DNA from: Arthrobacter sp. V1I9
Lineage (GTDB): Bacteria; Actinomycetota; Actinomycetes; Actinomycetales; Micrococcaceae
Direction of reading: 5' to 3'
DNA length: 64,000 bases
Assembly: GCF_030817075.1 (NCBI RefSeq)
Contig: NZ_JAUSYU010000001.1
Coordinates: forward strand, 2,728,001 to 2,792,000
Position numbers and translations under genes: made by a program. Under the pieces are notes generated by a model. The model was given only the letters and a program-made list of their open reading frames with translations. It had not been told where the DNA came from and ran no database searches. Shown piece by piece: positions 8,248 through 17,806 of this stretch (the first letter of the stretch is position 1; every line of letters begins with the position of its first letter).

Positions 8248-10077
8248 CTAGCGCCCCGCCGCGTAGCCCTGCGCGCCCCGGGGGTTGGCGGCGGCCTTCA
8301 GCACGCCTGTTTCCGGGTCACGCACCACTGCTGAAAGCCGGCCCAAAGCCCACTCCCCTGCCCGGGTAACCACGTGCCCGCGCCCTTCGAGCTCGGTGAT
8401 CACGTCCTCGCCGAGGCGGTCTTCAACAACCGCTCCGCCCGGCGTCCAGGTGCGCGGCCAGAAGGATCCGGGGATGGACGTGGTGTGGAACGCGGGCGCG
8501 TCAATGGCCTGCTGCGGCTCATAGCCCCCCACGATCGTGCGGAGCAGGTACAGCAGCTGCCACTGATCCTGCTGGTCGCCTCCCGGCGAGCCGAGGGCAG
8601 CCACCGCCTTGCCGTCCTTCAGGACCAGCGTGGGAGTAAGCGTGGTGCGCGGCCGTTTGCCCGGGGCCAGGGTGGACGGGGCGTTGTCCTCGAGCCACGT
8701 CATCTGCAGCCGGGTGCCCAGACAGAAGCCAAGTTCCGGGATGGTAGGCGAAGACTGGAGCCAGCCCCCGGATGGAGTGGCCGACACCATGTTCCCCCAC
8801 TGGTCCACGACGTCGAGGTGGCAGGTGTCCCCGCGCGTCTCCCCCGTGGGCAAAACGGTGGGCTCGCCAACGCCGGCGAAGGCAGGTTCGCCGCGTTCAG
8901 CGAGCGACGGCGGGAGGTACTGCGTGCGCAGCGGCGGAATGAAGGGCTCGTGGCCGGGCACCCGGCCGGGTCGGAACTCGTGCGAGGCCTGCTCGCCAAT
9001 TAACCGCCGGCGCCCGGCCGCGTACTCCGGGCTCAACAGGTAATCCAACGGCACCGCGGCGTCGCCGTAGTACGCCTCCCGGTCAGCGATGGCCAGCTTT
9101 TGCGCCTCCAGGATGGTGTGGGCGCCGAGGGCTGTGGACGGGTCCAGATACTCGTCATCGAACCCGTCCAGGATCGCCAGTGTCTGGAGCAGCGCCGGGC
9201 CCTGCCCCCAGGGCCCGGTCTTGGCAATGATGTGGCCCCGGAATTCGATGGTGGCGGCGGGTTCGTAGCCTGCAGCGAATCCCGCGAAGTCCGCTTCCGT
9301 GATGACTCCTGCATGGTCCGTGCCGGAGGAGTGGCGGTGCGGCCCGGCGAGAAACGCGACGGCTGCCTTCGCGACGAAGCCCTCGCGCCACTCCAGCCGT
9401 GCGGCGTCGATCCGCGCTTCCCGGGATCCCGCCTCCTCCCCTGCTGCCGGCGAGCCGGCGGCGATGAGCCGCTCAAGGACGCCGGCATAGGCAGGGTTCT
9501 TCACGATGTCCCCGCCCGCTGGGACTCTCCCGTCGGGCATCCAGAGGGCGGCCGACGTCGGCCAATGCTCGGTAAAGAGCCCCGCCACGGAGGCTATGGT
9601 GCTGCAGACGCGGCCCAGGACCGGGTGGCCGTTGCGGGCGTAGCCGATGGCGAAGGACAGCACGTCCGCCAGCTCCCAGGTGCCGTGGTCGCGCAGGAGG
9701 AGCAGCCAGGCGTCGACGGCGGCCGGGACGGCGGCGGCGAGCGCACCGGCGCCGGGCACCAGTTCCTGCCCTTCAGCCAGGTAATGCTCCCGGGTTGCCG
9801 CCGCCGGAGCAGGGCCCTGCCCCATCAGCACCACCGGCTCAGAGGGGTTACCGGCGGTGACAAACACGCCCGTCATGTCCCCGCCCGGACCATTGAGGTG
9901 CGGTTCCACCACGTGCAGGACAAATGCTCCGGCGACGGCGGCGTCGAAGGCGTTCCCGCCCCGCTCCAGAACAGCCTGGGCGGATGCCGTGGCCAGCCAG
10001 TGGGTGGAGGCCGTCATCCCGAAAGTGCCCTGAAGGGTGGGGCGGGTGGTGAACGTCTGCGCTGTGGTGTAGGTCAC
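8248..10077 (-). CDS. gamma-glutamyltransferase family protein
   Basis: A 609-aa member of the gamma-glutamyltransferase/Ntn-hydrolase family, which hydrolyses or transfers gamma-glutamyl groups after self-cleavage. The N-terminal block GGNAFDAAVAGAFVLHVVEP and the small-subunit start GDTCHLDVVDQWGNMVS are visible. The Thr of this last block is the expected autoprocessing nucleophile. The downstream GSPGGDQQ block also fits the family. No signal peptide is seen, so it is probably cytoplasmic and may be closer to acylase-type members. The start chosen is GTG at 10077; a longer reading to 10284 would overlap the upstream lipid kinase gene. Confidence 0.85.
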   Translation of the reverse strand: MTYTTAQTFTTRPTLQGTFGMTASTHWLATASAQAVLERGGNAFDAAVAGAFVLHVVEPHLNGPGGDMTGVFVTAGNPSEPVVLMGQGPAPAAATREHYLAEGQELVPGAGALAAAVPAAVDAWLLLLRDHGTWELADVLSFAIGYARNGHPVLGRVCSTIASVAGLFTEHWPTSAALWMPDGRVPAGGDIVKNPAYAGVLERLIAAGSPAAGEEAGSREARIDAARLEWREGFVAKAAVAFLAGPHRHSSGTDHAGVITEADFAGFAAGYEPAATIEFRGHIIAKTGPWGQGPALLQTLAILDGFDDEYLDPSTALGAHTILEAQKLAIADREAYYGDAAVPLDYLLSPEYAAGRRRLIGEQASHEFRPGRVPGHEPFIPPLRTQYLPPSLAERGEPAFAGVGEPTVLPTGETRGDTCHLDVVDQWGNMVSATPSGGWLQSSPTIPELGFCLGTRLQMTWLEDNAPSTLAPGKRPRTTLTPTLVLKDGKAVAALGSPGGDQQDQWQLLYLLRTIVGGYEPQQAIDAPAFHTTSIPGSFWPRTWTPGGAVVEDRLGEDVITELEGRGHVVTRAGEWALGRLSAVVRDPETGVLKAAANPRGAQGYAAGR

Positions 10078-10210
10078 CCTTGATTCTTTCGGCCGATGGC
10101 GCGAGGTCCAAGGCCGTTGCCCCGCGTGTCGCCGAACAGATTGCCGTGGAGGGGACACACAGGACATGAACAGCTGGGTTGCGGAACTTGTCCCAGCCGT
10201 AAACGCGTCC

Positions 10211-11167
10211 TTACCGGGAAGAGCTGCCCGGTCCGTCGAACAGTGCGCTGTTGCTGCCTTGGGGCACCACGACGTGAACCGCATTGCGCTGGATGGTGAA
10301 GTCGGCCGGCGTGATCGCGGCGATCTCGCCGTCGAGGTTCACCGACATCGGCGGCTCGGTGACCAGCCGGACACTACGGCTGGTCAGGTGGTACACCCGA
10401 TCGTGCTTGACGAAACTTCCGTCCTTGAGCAGCCGGGCGATACTCACGTGGTCGCGGAGCGGCCCGGCGGGGATGGCGTAGATGTCCAGGGTGTGATCGT
10501 CAATCCCCGCCGTTGGGGAGACCATATTGCCGCCGCCGTAGTGCCGGCCGTTCCCGACGGCCACCTGAAGCAGGTTCTCGAGCTCCATCGGCTGGTGGTC
10601 CCCCTCCGGGAACTCGAGCCGGGCCCGGAACGGCTTGTGCCGGGCATAAGCGCGCAGGGTGGCAACGCCGTAGGCCAATGGCCCGATGACCCGTTTCAGG
10701 CGGGGGCTGAGGGCCTCAGTGACGCCCACCGACAAGCCAACGGAAGCGACGTTGAGGAATGGCTGACCGTTGGCCCGGCCGAGGTCGATGTCCACCACCT
10801 TCCCGTCGGCGATGGCAGCACACGCCTCGGCAAGATTATTCGGTATCTCAAGCGTTCGGGCGAGGTCATTGGCCGTTCCCAGCGGAAGAACGCCGAGCAT
10901 GACGTCGCTGCCGGCAACCCGACCGGCGGCAAAGGACACCGTCCCGTCGCCGCCACCGACAACCACCAGGTCGTGCCCCTCCGCAACCACTTGGTCGAGC
11001 GTCCCGGCCAGCTCTGCCCCCGACAATACGCGGTGCACGGCGGAGATTGGCACGCCTGCCCTTCGCATCTGGTCCAACGCCAGTTCGTGTGCCGCACCCC
11101 GGCGCGATCCGGCGTTTATCACCACGGCAGCAGAGCGGGCCTCTCGGGCATCCTTCATGTGGGCCAT
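10211..11167 (-). CDS. diacylglycerol/lipid kinase family protein
   Basis: A protein of about 318 aa in the DagK/YegS lipid kinase family. The catalytic nucleotide-binding motif GGGDGTVSFAAG and the following LPLGTANDLART are typical of this fold. The C-terminal beta-sandwich contains the expected MSVNLDGEIA segment. It probably phosphorylates diacylglycerol or a related lipid at the inner membrane face. Start codons at 11167 (ATG), 11158 (ATG) and 11197 (TTG) are all possible; none has a strong ribosome-binding site. It is read in the same direction as the gamma-glutamyltransferase gene, 133 bp upstream of it, with no obvious functional link. Confidence 0.87.
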   Translation of the reverse strand: MAHMKDAREARSAAVVINAGSRRGAAHELALDQMRRAGVPISAVHRVLSGAELAGTLDQVVAEGHDLVVVGGGDGTVSFAAGRVAGSDVMLGVLPLGTANDLARTLEIPNNLAEACAAIADGKVVDIDLGRANGQPFLNVASVGLSVGVTEALSPRLKRVIGPLAYGVATLRAYARHKPFRARLEFPEGDHQPMELENLLQVAVGNGRHYGGGNMVSPTAGIDDHTLDIYAIPAGPLRDHVSIARLLKDGSFVKHDRVYHLTSRSVRLVTEPPMSVNLDGEIAAITPADFTIQRNAVHVVVPQGSNSALFDGPGSSSR

Positions 11168-11267
11168 GTTAGGGCGTTGCCCTGTGAATTCCTGCAAGCC
11201 CTCTCACCGTTCCTGCCCGGACGTGAGAGAGCGTTGGGGGAATAGGCGCATCAGGTGAGAGAGCGTC

Positions 11268-11960
11268 TTAGAGGGAGGCGCCTCCGCAGATGACGTAGTT
11301 CTGGCCCGTGATGGACTTCCCATGTGGGCCCACGAGGAACGCAGCCAGGGCGGCGACGTCGTCCGGGTCCACGAGGGCGCCGAGGGCAGGCATGCGCGCC
11401 GGGGTTGCTGCCCGGCCGGGGTCGTTCAGCATCGGGGTGTCGGTCGGCCCTGGGGAGAGCACGTTCACCGTGATTCCCCGCGGCGCGAGCTCCTGCGCCC
11501 ACGTCCGCCCGAGACCCATCAGCGCAGCCTTCGTGGCCGCGTACTGGCTCTTGCCCGGCGACCCCGTGGAGGTGCGGCTGCCCAGCAAAACGATCCTGCC
11601 GCCGTCGGGCATGGTGGGCACCAAAGCGTTGGCCAGCACGCTGGCCGCCGCAACGTGCACGGTGAACATCGCCGCCAAAGCGGAAGGATCAAGCTCCCCC
11701 AGCGGCGCCGTGCGCTGGAAGCCGGCGGCATGGACCAAGGCATCCGCAGGCCGCAGCCCGGCAACGGCATCACTCAAGGATCCGGGCTCCGAAAGGTCAG
11801 CCCGCAGCCACTCGAACTTCCCGTCCAGCGACGTCTCGGTCCGGCTCAGCCCGGTCACGGCCCAACCGTCCGCCAGCAGGCTCCGGGTGATTGCCAAGCC
11901 GATTCCCGAACTGCACCCGGTGACTACCGCATGCTGCCCAGCCGGTGTTGACTCAGGCAT
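11268..11960 (-). CDS. SDR family oxidoreductase
   Basis: A 230-aa short-chain dehydrogenase/reductase. The N-terminal NAD(P)-binding motif is VVTGCSSGIGLA and the active-site Tyr-x-x-x-Lys is YAATKAALMG. The substrate is not predictable. Its start overlaps the end of the upstream sialidase-like gene by 8 bases, so it is the last gene of the long minus-strand catabolic operon that begins with the ABC substrate-binding protein at 20317. A redox step on a sugar-acid or sugar intermediate is a reasonable inference. Confidence 0.88.
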   Translation of the reverse strand: MPESTPAGQHAVVTGCSSGIGLAITRSLLADGWAVTGLSRTETSLDGKFEWLRADLSEPGSLSDAVAGLRPADALVHAAGFQRTAPLGELDPSALAAMFTVHVAAASVLANALVPTMPDGGRIVLLGSRTSTGSPGKSQYAATKAALMGLGRTWAQELAPRGITVNVLSPGPTDTPMLNDPGRAATPARMPALGALVDPDDVAALAAFLVGPHGKSITGQNYVICGGASL

Positions 11961-13215
11961 TGATCGAGCCGTCCTCCAGGCCGCCCGGCGTCTGCGTGCC
12001 CTCGTACGCCCACTGCGGGTCCACGCGGACGAACTTGATGGCCTGCCGGAAGTACGTGTAGGCGATGTTCAACGAACCGTCCGGGCCCTGGTGGATGGAC
12101 GGGTAGGAGTACTCGCGGTTGAGTCCGTCGCGGGAGTTATTGGACAGGCAATACCCGTCCCCCACGTCGAGGTTGCGCCGGATGGGCCAGGAACGCCCGG
12201 AGTCCTCGGAAATCGCAAGCGTCATCGGCGAGCGCGGCGTCCCCCAGAAGGCTTTGCGCGAACCATCATCAGAGGAAGCAGCGCCGGGCACCGGCTCAGC
12301 CAGCTGCCCCTGCTCCTCGGCCAGGCCGTCGTCGTCAATCTCGTCATAGAGCGAGAGGCGCCGTTCAGTGGAGGCCTCCGCGCGGCTGTGGTTGTACACG
12401 AGGGCCAGGCGGCCGTCGGCGAGCGCGGTGAACTGGATGGACGAGTTGTTGTTCGGCAGCTCAGTGGGAACGGGCTCGCTCCAGGTGGACCCATCGTCGG
12501 TGGAGCGGGATTCGTAGATCGAGTCCGCCCAGCGGCTGCGGAACAGGGCCAGCAGGGACCCGTCAGCCACGGGCTGGATGTTCATGTGGACGCAGCCGAG
12601 GCTGCCCGGCAGGACGTGTTCGGACCAGGTGGCGCCGGCGTCGTCGGAGATCATCACGGCGCTGTCGTCGCTGTTGCCCACCCACTTCTCCCCCGGGACA
12701 GTGATGCAGCGGAAGATCGGCACCATCAGGCGGCCGGACGGCAGCACCACCGGCAGCTGGCGGACAAACACACCGCCGGTTTCGTTCGCGGCAAACAGGG
12801 TTTCCACCTCGCCCCAGGTGCGGCCGCTGTCCGTGGAAATACGACGGCGGACCTCGGCGGTGTCCTGGTTGCCCGCCTTCTGCGCGGTGTACAGCAGCCA
12901 CAACGCGCCATCAGCGTTGGTGAACAGGATGGGATTCTGCTCGGAGCGGGCCGAATCGTCCGAAAGCTGTTCCGGTGACGACCACTGGCTGCTGCCGGGC
13001 TCCAGGGCTGAGAACCAGATGGAGATGTCCGGCACGCCTTCCTGGGTGCCACCGAACCAGACGCAGCCCAGCCGGCCGTCCGGCAGGGTGAGCAGGTTGG
13101 CGGCGTGGCTTTGCACGGTGGGCGCCGGCAGGTAGGCGAAGTCGGCGCCGTCGGCCCGCTTCACGGCCCCGTCCGGGGTGATGGTGCTGTAGCTGTCAGT
13201 GGTGGTGTTCTGCAT
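11953..13215 (-). CDS. exo-alpha-sialidase-like BNR/Asp-box protein
   Basis: A 420-aa six-bladed propeller protein of the sialidase/BNR superfamily. Several Asp-box repeats are readable: STDSGRTWGE, SDDAGATWSE, STDDGSTWSE and SEDSGRSWPI. There is no signal peptide, so it is predicted to be cytoplasmic and to act on an imported substrate. The family also includes non-sialidase glycan hydrolases, so true sialidase activity is not certain. It lies between an HpcH aldolase gene (6 bp upstream) and an SDR gene (8-bp overlap) in the ABC-importer operon, suggesting cleavage or rearrangement of an imported glycoside. Confidence 0.85.
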   Translation of the reverse strand: MQNTTTDSYSTITPDGAVKRADGADFAYLPAPTVQSHAANLLTLPDGRLGCVWFGGTQEGVPDISIWFSALEPGSSQWSSPEQLSDDSARSEQNPILFTNADGALWLLYTAQKAGNQDTAEVRRRISTDSGRTWGEVETLFAANETGGVFVRQLPVVLPSGRLMVPIFRCITVPGEKWVGNSDDSAVMISDDAGATWSEHVLPGSLGCVHMNIQPVADGSLLALFRSRWADSIYESRSTDDGSTWSEPVPTELPNNNSSIQFTALADGRLALVYNHSRAEASTERRLSLYDEIDDDGLAEEQGQLAEPVPGAASSDDGSRKAFWGTPRSPMTLAISEDSGRSWPIRRNLDVGDGYCLSNNSRDGLNREYSYPSIHQGPDGSLNIAYTYFRQAIKFVRVDPQWAYEGTQTPGGLEDGSINA

Positions 13216-13221
13216 AAGAAT

Positions 13222-14013
13222 TCAGACTTCCTTGGTTCCGGCTGCGGAGTTAGCGGCGTCGAGGTGGGACTTCGCGATCTGTTCCAGGTGTGTGAGGTCC
13301 GAGGCGATGGTGGTGAACGTGTAGCCCTGGGCCAGCCGCTGTGCTGCCACCGTCCCGGCGGGGGTGTGGATGCCGGCGGCGATCCCGGCGGAGGCGGCAG
13401 CCTCGGCGATGGTCTCCAGCGCGGCGTTGAACTCGGCTTCCACCTGGGGATCCCCCGGGAACGCCCCGCCTACGGCGATGCTGAGGTCCGACGGTCCCAC
13501 GTAGATGCCGTCCAGGCCCGGGGTAGCGCAGATTTCCTTGACGTTGGCCAGCCCCTCGGGCGTCTCGATCATGGCGAACACCAGCGTGGTGCCGTTGGCG
13601 TCGGCAGGCTTCGGCCCAATCCGCAGGGCGGAGCGCATGGGCCCATAGGAGCGGCCGCCCATCGGCGGGTACTTCGCTGCGGCCACGGCGGCGGCGGCGT
13701 CCTCAGCGTTGTTGATGAGCGGCACGATGACGCCCACGGCCCCGGCATCGAGCGCCTTGCCGATCGCGGTGAAGTCGTTGGCCTCCACCCGGACCATGCC
13801 GACGGCGGTGTGCCCGGCGTCGATGGCCATCAACCCGTTCAGCACGCCGGAGTAGCCGAGCAGGCCGTGCTGCGCGTCCAGGGCAACGTAGTCGTAGCCG
13901 AGCCGGCCGATGCGTTCGGTGGCCACGGGTGCGTCCAGCACCGCCCAGTAGCCCACCGCCTGTTCACGGGCTCGGATCTTGCGGGCGAATTCGGTGGCCA
14001 GTTCGGAGGTCAT
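13222..14013 (-). CDS. HpcH/HpaI family aldolase
   Basis: A 263-aa class II metal-dependent aldolase of the HpcH/HpaI family, which splits 4-hydroxy-2-oxo acids into pyruvate and an aldehyde. The family pattern is visible: YDYVALDAQHGLLGY near residue 42 (catalytic His region), MIETPEGLANV with the metal-binding Glu, and the segment GLDGIYVGPSDLSIAVG with the metal-binding Asp. It sits in the operon with the sialidase-like protein and the aldo/keto reductase. Together with the divergent OtnK-PdxA fusion, it supports catabolism of a sugar acid. Confidence 0.9.
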   Translation of the reverse strand: MTSELATEFARKIRAREQAVGYWAVLDAPVATERIGRLGYDYVALDAQHGLLGYSGVLNGLMAIDAGHTAVGMVRVEANDFTAIGKALDAGAVGVIVPLINNAEDAAAAVAAAKYPPMGGRSYGPMRSALRIGPKPADANGTTLVFAMIETPEGLANVKEICATPGLDGIYVGPSDLSIAVGGAFPGDPQVEAEFNAALETIAEAAASAGIAAGIHTPAGTVAAQRLAQGYTFTTIASDLTHLEQIAKSHLDAANSAAGTKEV

Positions 14014-14056
14014 CAGAGTCCTTCAGTCAGTTTCGGTTCAGTCGGTGAGGAGAGTG

Positions 14057-15046
14057 TCAGCGGTTGTAGGCGGGCATCGGCCCCCGCAACGAGGTGCCGA
14101 CGGCGTCGCAGGCTTCCCCGACGTCGGCCGGCAGCGGCCCGTTGGCCACGGCGGCGATGTTGGCGCGGAGCTGTTCCACCTTGGACCCGCCCAGCAGCAT
14201 CGAGACCACGCCGTCGCGGTAGGCCAGCCAGCGCAGGGACAGTTCGGCCAGCGTGACGCCGGCGCCGTCCGCGATCCGGGACAGTTCCTCGATGGCGTCG
14301 AACAACTGCCGGTCCCAGTACCGCTGCGTGTACATGGCGGCGAGCTTCGAGTCACCGTAGCGGCCCTCGGTGGGCTTCGCGTCGAAGCTGTGCTTGCCGG
14401 TGAGCAGGCCGCCGCCCAGCGGGTTGTAGACCATGGTGTGCACGTTGTGGGTGGCGGCGAACTCGAGGTACTCCTCCTCCAGGCGGCGCGCCACCAGGTT
14501 GTAGAGCTGCTGCGCGACGACGGGCTGCGGCGCCCCCACTTCGCGCGCCGTGTGGATCACGTCGGCGATCTGCCAGGCGGCGAAGTTGGACACTCCCAGC
14601 GCCCCGATCTTCCCCTCCGCAACCAGCTCGGCCACGGTCGAAAGGGTCTCACGCAGCGGCGTGGCCCGGTCCGGCTGGTGCAGGTAGAACAGGTCGATGC
14701 TGTCCACGCCCAGCCGGCGCAGGCTCCCCTCCACGCTGGCACGCAGCCCGGCCGGTGAGAGCGGCGTATTGGAGCCGTGGTCCGCATGGGGCATGCCGGC
14801 CTTGGATGCCAGGATGACGCCGTCGCGCTTTCCCTTCAGAAGCCGCGCGAGCATTTCCTCGGTGACACCCCCCACATAGGCGTTGGCGGTGTCGATGGTG
14901 GTGATGCCGGCGTCGAGCGCTTCCTCCACCATCCGCCCCGCAGTGGCCTCGTCGGCCGTGTCGCCGAACGTCATGGTCCCCAGGACCAGCCGGGAGATGG
15001 GAAGTTTCAGGCCGTCCACCTGGGCGCCTTCGGGCTGCTTGCTCAT
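14057..15046 (-). CDS. aldo/keto reductase
   Basis: A 329-aa NADPH-dependent aldo/keto reductase with the (beta/alpha)8 barrel signature. ITTIDTANAYVGGVTEEMLA carries the catalytic Asp/Tyr region, GVILASKAGM contains the Lys, and DLFYLHQPDRATP contains the active-site His. The substrate is unknown; operon context suggests a sugar or sugar-acid carbonyl. It lies 43 bp downstream of the ABC ATPase gene and 43 bp upstream of the HpcH aldolase gene on the same strand. Confidence 0.9.
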   Translation of the reverse strand: MSKQPEGAQVDGLKLPISRLVLGTMTFGDTADEATAGRMVEEALDAGITTIDTANAYVGGVTEEMLARLLKGKRDGVILASKAGMPHADHGSNTPLSPAGLRASVEGSLRRLGVDSIDLFYLHQPDRATPLRETLSTVAELVAEGKIGALGVSNFAAWQIADVIHTAREVGAPQPVVAQQLYNLVARRLEEEYLEFAATHNVHTMVYNPLGGGLLTGKHSFDAKPTEGRYGDSKLAAMYTQRYWDRQLFDAIEELSRIADGAGVTLAELSLRWLAYRDGVVSMLLGGSKVEQLRANIAAVANGPLPADVGEACDAVGTSLRGPMPAYNR

Positions 15047-15089
15047 GCGTTGATTCCTCGTGGTTGCGTCATCGTCAGTAAGTAAAGGC

Positions 15090-15920
15090 TCAGGCCTGGT
15101 TGGCGAGGGCCAGGGAGCGGACCAGGTGCCGCGGCTTCAGGCCCGTCATGGTGGACGGGTCCAGCGCCGCGCGGCGAAGTTTGCGGGTGTAGTGCTCCTT
15201 GGGGGCGGTCAGGACGGACGCGGTGGTGCCGTGTTCCACCAGCTTGCCCTTCTGCATCACCATGACGCTATCGCTGATCTCCTGCACCACGCCAAGGTTG
15301 TGCGAGATAAACACGTACGTGATGCCGGTTTCGTCCTGGATGGACTTCAGCAGCCGCAGCACCTGCGCCTGCACGGACACGTCCAGGGCGCTGGTGGCTT
15401 CGTCGCAGACCAGCAGTTCGGGCTTGGATGCGAGCGCCCGGGCGATCCCGATGCGCTGGCGCTGGCCGCCGGAGAACTCACCCGGGTGCTTGTCCAGGGA
15501 CCGGACCGGCAGGCCCACCTGGTCGATCAGTTTCGCGGCGGCCTTGTGCCGTTCCGCCTTGGACCGGACGCCCTGCAGCTTCAGCGGCTCGGCCACGATC
15601 TCCTGCGCCGTCATGTGCGGGTCCAGCGAGCCGTACGGGTCTTGGAACACCATCTGGAACTTGGAGCGCATGGGCCGCAGCTTGGCCTCACTCATGGAAG
15701 CGATGTCCGTGCCGTCCAGGTCGATCCGCCCGCTGGTGGGAGTCACCAGCCGCATCAGTGCCTTGGCGATGGTGGACTTGCCGCAGCCGGATTCACCCAC
15801 GACGGCGATCGTTTTGCCTTTGTCCACGGAGAAGGAGACATCATCCACGGCACGGAAGGTGCCGCCCGGCACGTGGTAATCCACCACGAGGTTTTCGACG
15901 GCGAGGAACGGCTTACTCAT
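15090..15920 (-). CDS. ABC transporter ATP-binding protein, dipeptide/oligopeptide (DppF/OppF) type
   Basis: A 276-aa ATPase of the peptide/nickel importer family. Walker A is GESGCGKST, the signature is EFSGGQRQRIGIARALA, and Walker B is LLVCDEATSALD. The start at 15920 (MSKPFLAVENL) overlaps the preceding ATPase gene by 8 bases. A longer reading to 16142 yields a Pro-rich low-complexity extension and is rejected. With the second ATPase, two permeases and a lipoprotein it forms a complete importer at the membrane. Likely substrates are a peptide-like or oligosaccharide compound; this family is also used for plant-derived glycans. Confidence 0.93.
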   Translation of the reverse strand: MSKPFLAVENLVVDYHVPGGTFRAVDDVSFSVDKGKTIAVVGESGCGKSTIAKALMRLVTPTSGRIDLDGTDIASMSEAKLRPMRSKFQMVFQDPYGSLDPHMTAQEIVAEPLKLQGVRSKAERHKAAAKLIDQVGLPVRSLDKHPGEFSGGQRQRIGIARALASKPELLVCDEATSALDVSVQAQVLRLLKSIQDETGITYVFISHNLGVVQEISDSVMVMQKGKLVEHGTTASVLTAPKEHYTRKLRRAALDPSTMTGLKPRHLVRSLALANQA

Positions 15921-16887
15921 GGCTTGCTCCGGTCTGCGTGAGGGCTGGGTCAGTGGTGGTGGCCGTGCTGCCAGTGGCGGAAGCGCCGGCGGCGGGTGTG
16001 CCGGCGGAACGACGGCCAGCAGCGGGGGTGGCGGCAGGAGTTTCGTCCCACGGCCCCAGCACCGGCACGGCGGCCAGCAGGTCCCGCGTGTACTCGGTGG
16101 CGGGGTTGTCCACGATCTGCTGGACGTCGCCGGACTCCACAAACGAGCCGTCCTTCATCACGTGGATGCGGTCCGAGATCAGCCGGGCCACGCCGAGGTC
16201 GTGCGTGATCATCAGGATGCCGATGCCGCGCTGCTCCTGCAGTTCCAGCAGCAGGTCCAGGATCCCGCCCTGCACGGTGACGTCAAGGGCCGACGTCGGC
16301 TCATCCGCCACCAGCAGCTGCGGCTCGCTGGCCAGGGCGATGGCGATCAGGACACGCTGCAGCATGCCGCCGGAGAGCTGGTGGGGGTACTTCTTCAGCT
16401 GCTTCTCCGGGGTGGGAATGTGCACCTGCTCCAGCAGCCGGATGGCCCTGGCCTGCAGCGCACCTTTGTCCTTGGCGGAGGCGGCACCGGCAATCCGGAT
16501 GGCCTCGAACAGCTGTTTCCCGATCGAGTGGACCGGGCTCAGCGCCGTCATGGGGTCCTGCGGGATCAGTGCGAGGGTCTTGCCGCGCACCTTGTTGATG
16601 GCCTTGGGGTCGGCGCTGATGTCGACGCCGTCGATCATCACGGTGCCGGAAAGTACCGCCAGGTCCTCGGGCAGCAGGCGGAGGATGCCCATCGCCGTGG
16701 TGGACTTGCCGGAGCCGGACTCACCGATGATGGTGACCGTCTCGCCCCGGTGGATGCTGAAGCTGACGGAGTCCACGGCGCGGATGATGCCGCCGGCGGT
16801 GATCAGTTCCACCTGGAAGTCGCGGACCTCGAGGAGCGGCTGCTCGCTGAAGGCAGGGGTAGCGGGTTGTGCGGTCATGTCAGGCAC
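15913..16887 (-). CDS. ABC transporter ATP-binding protein, DppD/OppD type
   Basis: A 324-aa ATPase partner of the previous gene. Walker A is GESGSGKSTTAMGIL, the signature is LSGGMLQRVLIAIALA, and Walker B is LLVADEPTSALD. The last ~45 residues (after LGPWDETP) are a low-complexity Ala/Thr/Gly tail unusual for the family. It starts at 16887, or possibly the ATG at 16878, and overlaps the DppC-type permease gene by 8 bases. Full coupling along the operon is expected. Confidence 0.93.
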   Translation of the reverse strand: MPDMTAQPATPAFSEQPLLEVRDFQVELITAGGIIRAVDSVSFSIHRGETVTIIGESGSGKSTTAMGILRLLPEDLAVLSGTVMIDGVDISADPKAINKVRGKTLALIPQDPMTALSPVHSIGKQLFEAIRIAGAASAKDKGALQARAIRLLEQVHIPTPEKQLKKYPHQLSGGMLQRVLIAIALASEPQLLVADEPTSALDVTVQGGILDLLLELQEQRGIGILMITHDLGVARLISDRIHVMKDGSFVESGDVQQIVDNPATEYTRDLLAAVPVLGPWDETPAATPAAGRRSAGTPAAGASATGSTATTTDPALTQTGASHE

Positions 16888-17806
16888 CCTTCTTCTTGCG
16901 GCGGGGACGGTCGCGGAGGCCGTCGCCCAGCAGGTTCACGCCCACCACCATGAGCACGATCACCAGGCCGGGCAGGGTAACCATCCACCAGGAGGTGGTG
17001 ATGTAGTCCTGGCCGTCGGAGATGATGCGGCCCCAGGTGGCGAAGGGGCGCTGCGGGCCGGCGCCGAGGAAGCTGAGCGCGGACTCGAGCAGCACGGCCT
17101 GGGCCAGCAGGAGCAGGACCACCAGGGTGGCCTGCTTGATGACGTTGGGGATGATGTGCTGGATCAGGATCTGGATCTTGTGCAGGCCCAGGATGCGGGC
17201 GGCGGAGACGTACGGCTTTTCGCGTTCCACCAGCACCATGGACCGGGTGAGGCGGGCCACTTCGGGCCATTGGGCGATGGCGATCACGAAGGTGATCACC
17301 GGGATGGAGGGGCCGAACAGGGCCACCACCAGCAGCAGCATCATGAGCAGCGGCAGGGACATCTGTGCCTCAAGGACGCGGGAGACAACTGTGTCCACCC
17401 AGCCGCCGAAGTAACCGGCGGCCGCGCCGAGGATGATGCCGATGGCGCCGGAGACCAGCACTGCCAGCAGGCCGATGGTCAGCGAGACCTGGCCGCCGTG
17501 CAGGACGCGGGAGAGGAGGTCGCGGCCCAGCTGGTCGGTTCCGAACAGGTGCCCGTCCGTGAACGGCGGCAGGCGGCGGGCGCCGAGGTCCTGGAAGTTG
17601 GCGTCCGGCAGCGGGAGCACCTGGGCCAGGATGATGGGGATGATCACCAGCAGGGTGCAGATGGTGCCCACGATGAGCTTCCACTTGGCGGCATTACGAC
17701 GGCGGGTGGCGCCTGCCTTGGCGATGTCCGCCTTGGTGACGGCGCTGGGGCTGGGCTGCCGGGCGGGCTGCCCGGCAGCAGCGGGGGTTGCGGTGTCGAG
17801 GCTCAT
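16880..17806 (-). CDS. ABC transporter permease, DppC/OppC type
   Basis: A 308-aa inner-membrane permease with about six hydrophobic segments. The family landmarks are present: FGTDQLGRDLLSRVLHGG near residue 95 and the EAA loop around EREKPYVSAARILGLHKIQI. A hydrophilic N-terminal arm (~45 residues) precedes the first membrane span. It overlaps the upstream DppB-type gene by 4 bases (ATGA). It forms the channel with the neighbouring permease. Confidence 0.93.
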   Translation of the reverse strand: MSLDTATPAAAGQPARQPSPSAVTKADIAKAGATRRRNAAKWKLIVGTICTLLVIIPIILAQVLPLPDANFQDLGARRLPPFTDGHLFGTDQLGRDLLSRVLHGGQVSLTIGLLAVLVSGAIGIILGAAAGYFGGWVDTVVSRVLEAQMSLPLLMMLLLVVALFGPSIPVITFVIAIAQWPEVARLTRSMVLVEREKPYVSAARILGLHKIQILIQHIIPNVIKQATLVVLLLLAQAVLLESALSFLGAGPQRPFATWGRIISDGQDYITTSWWMVTLPGLVIVLMVVGVNLLGDGLRDRPRRKKKGA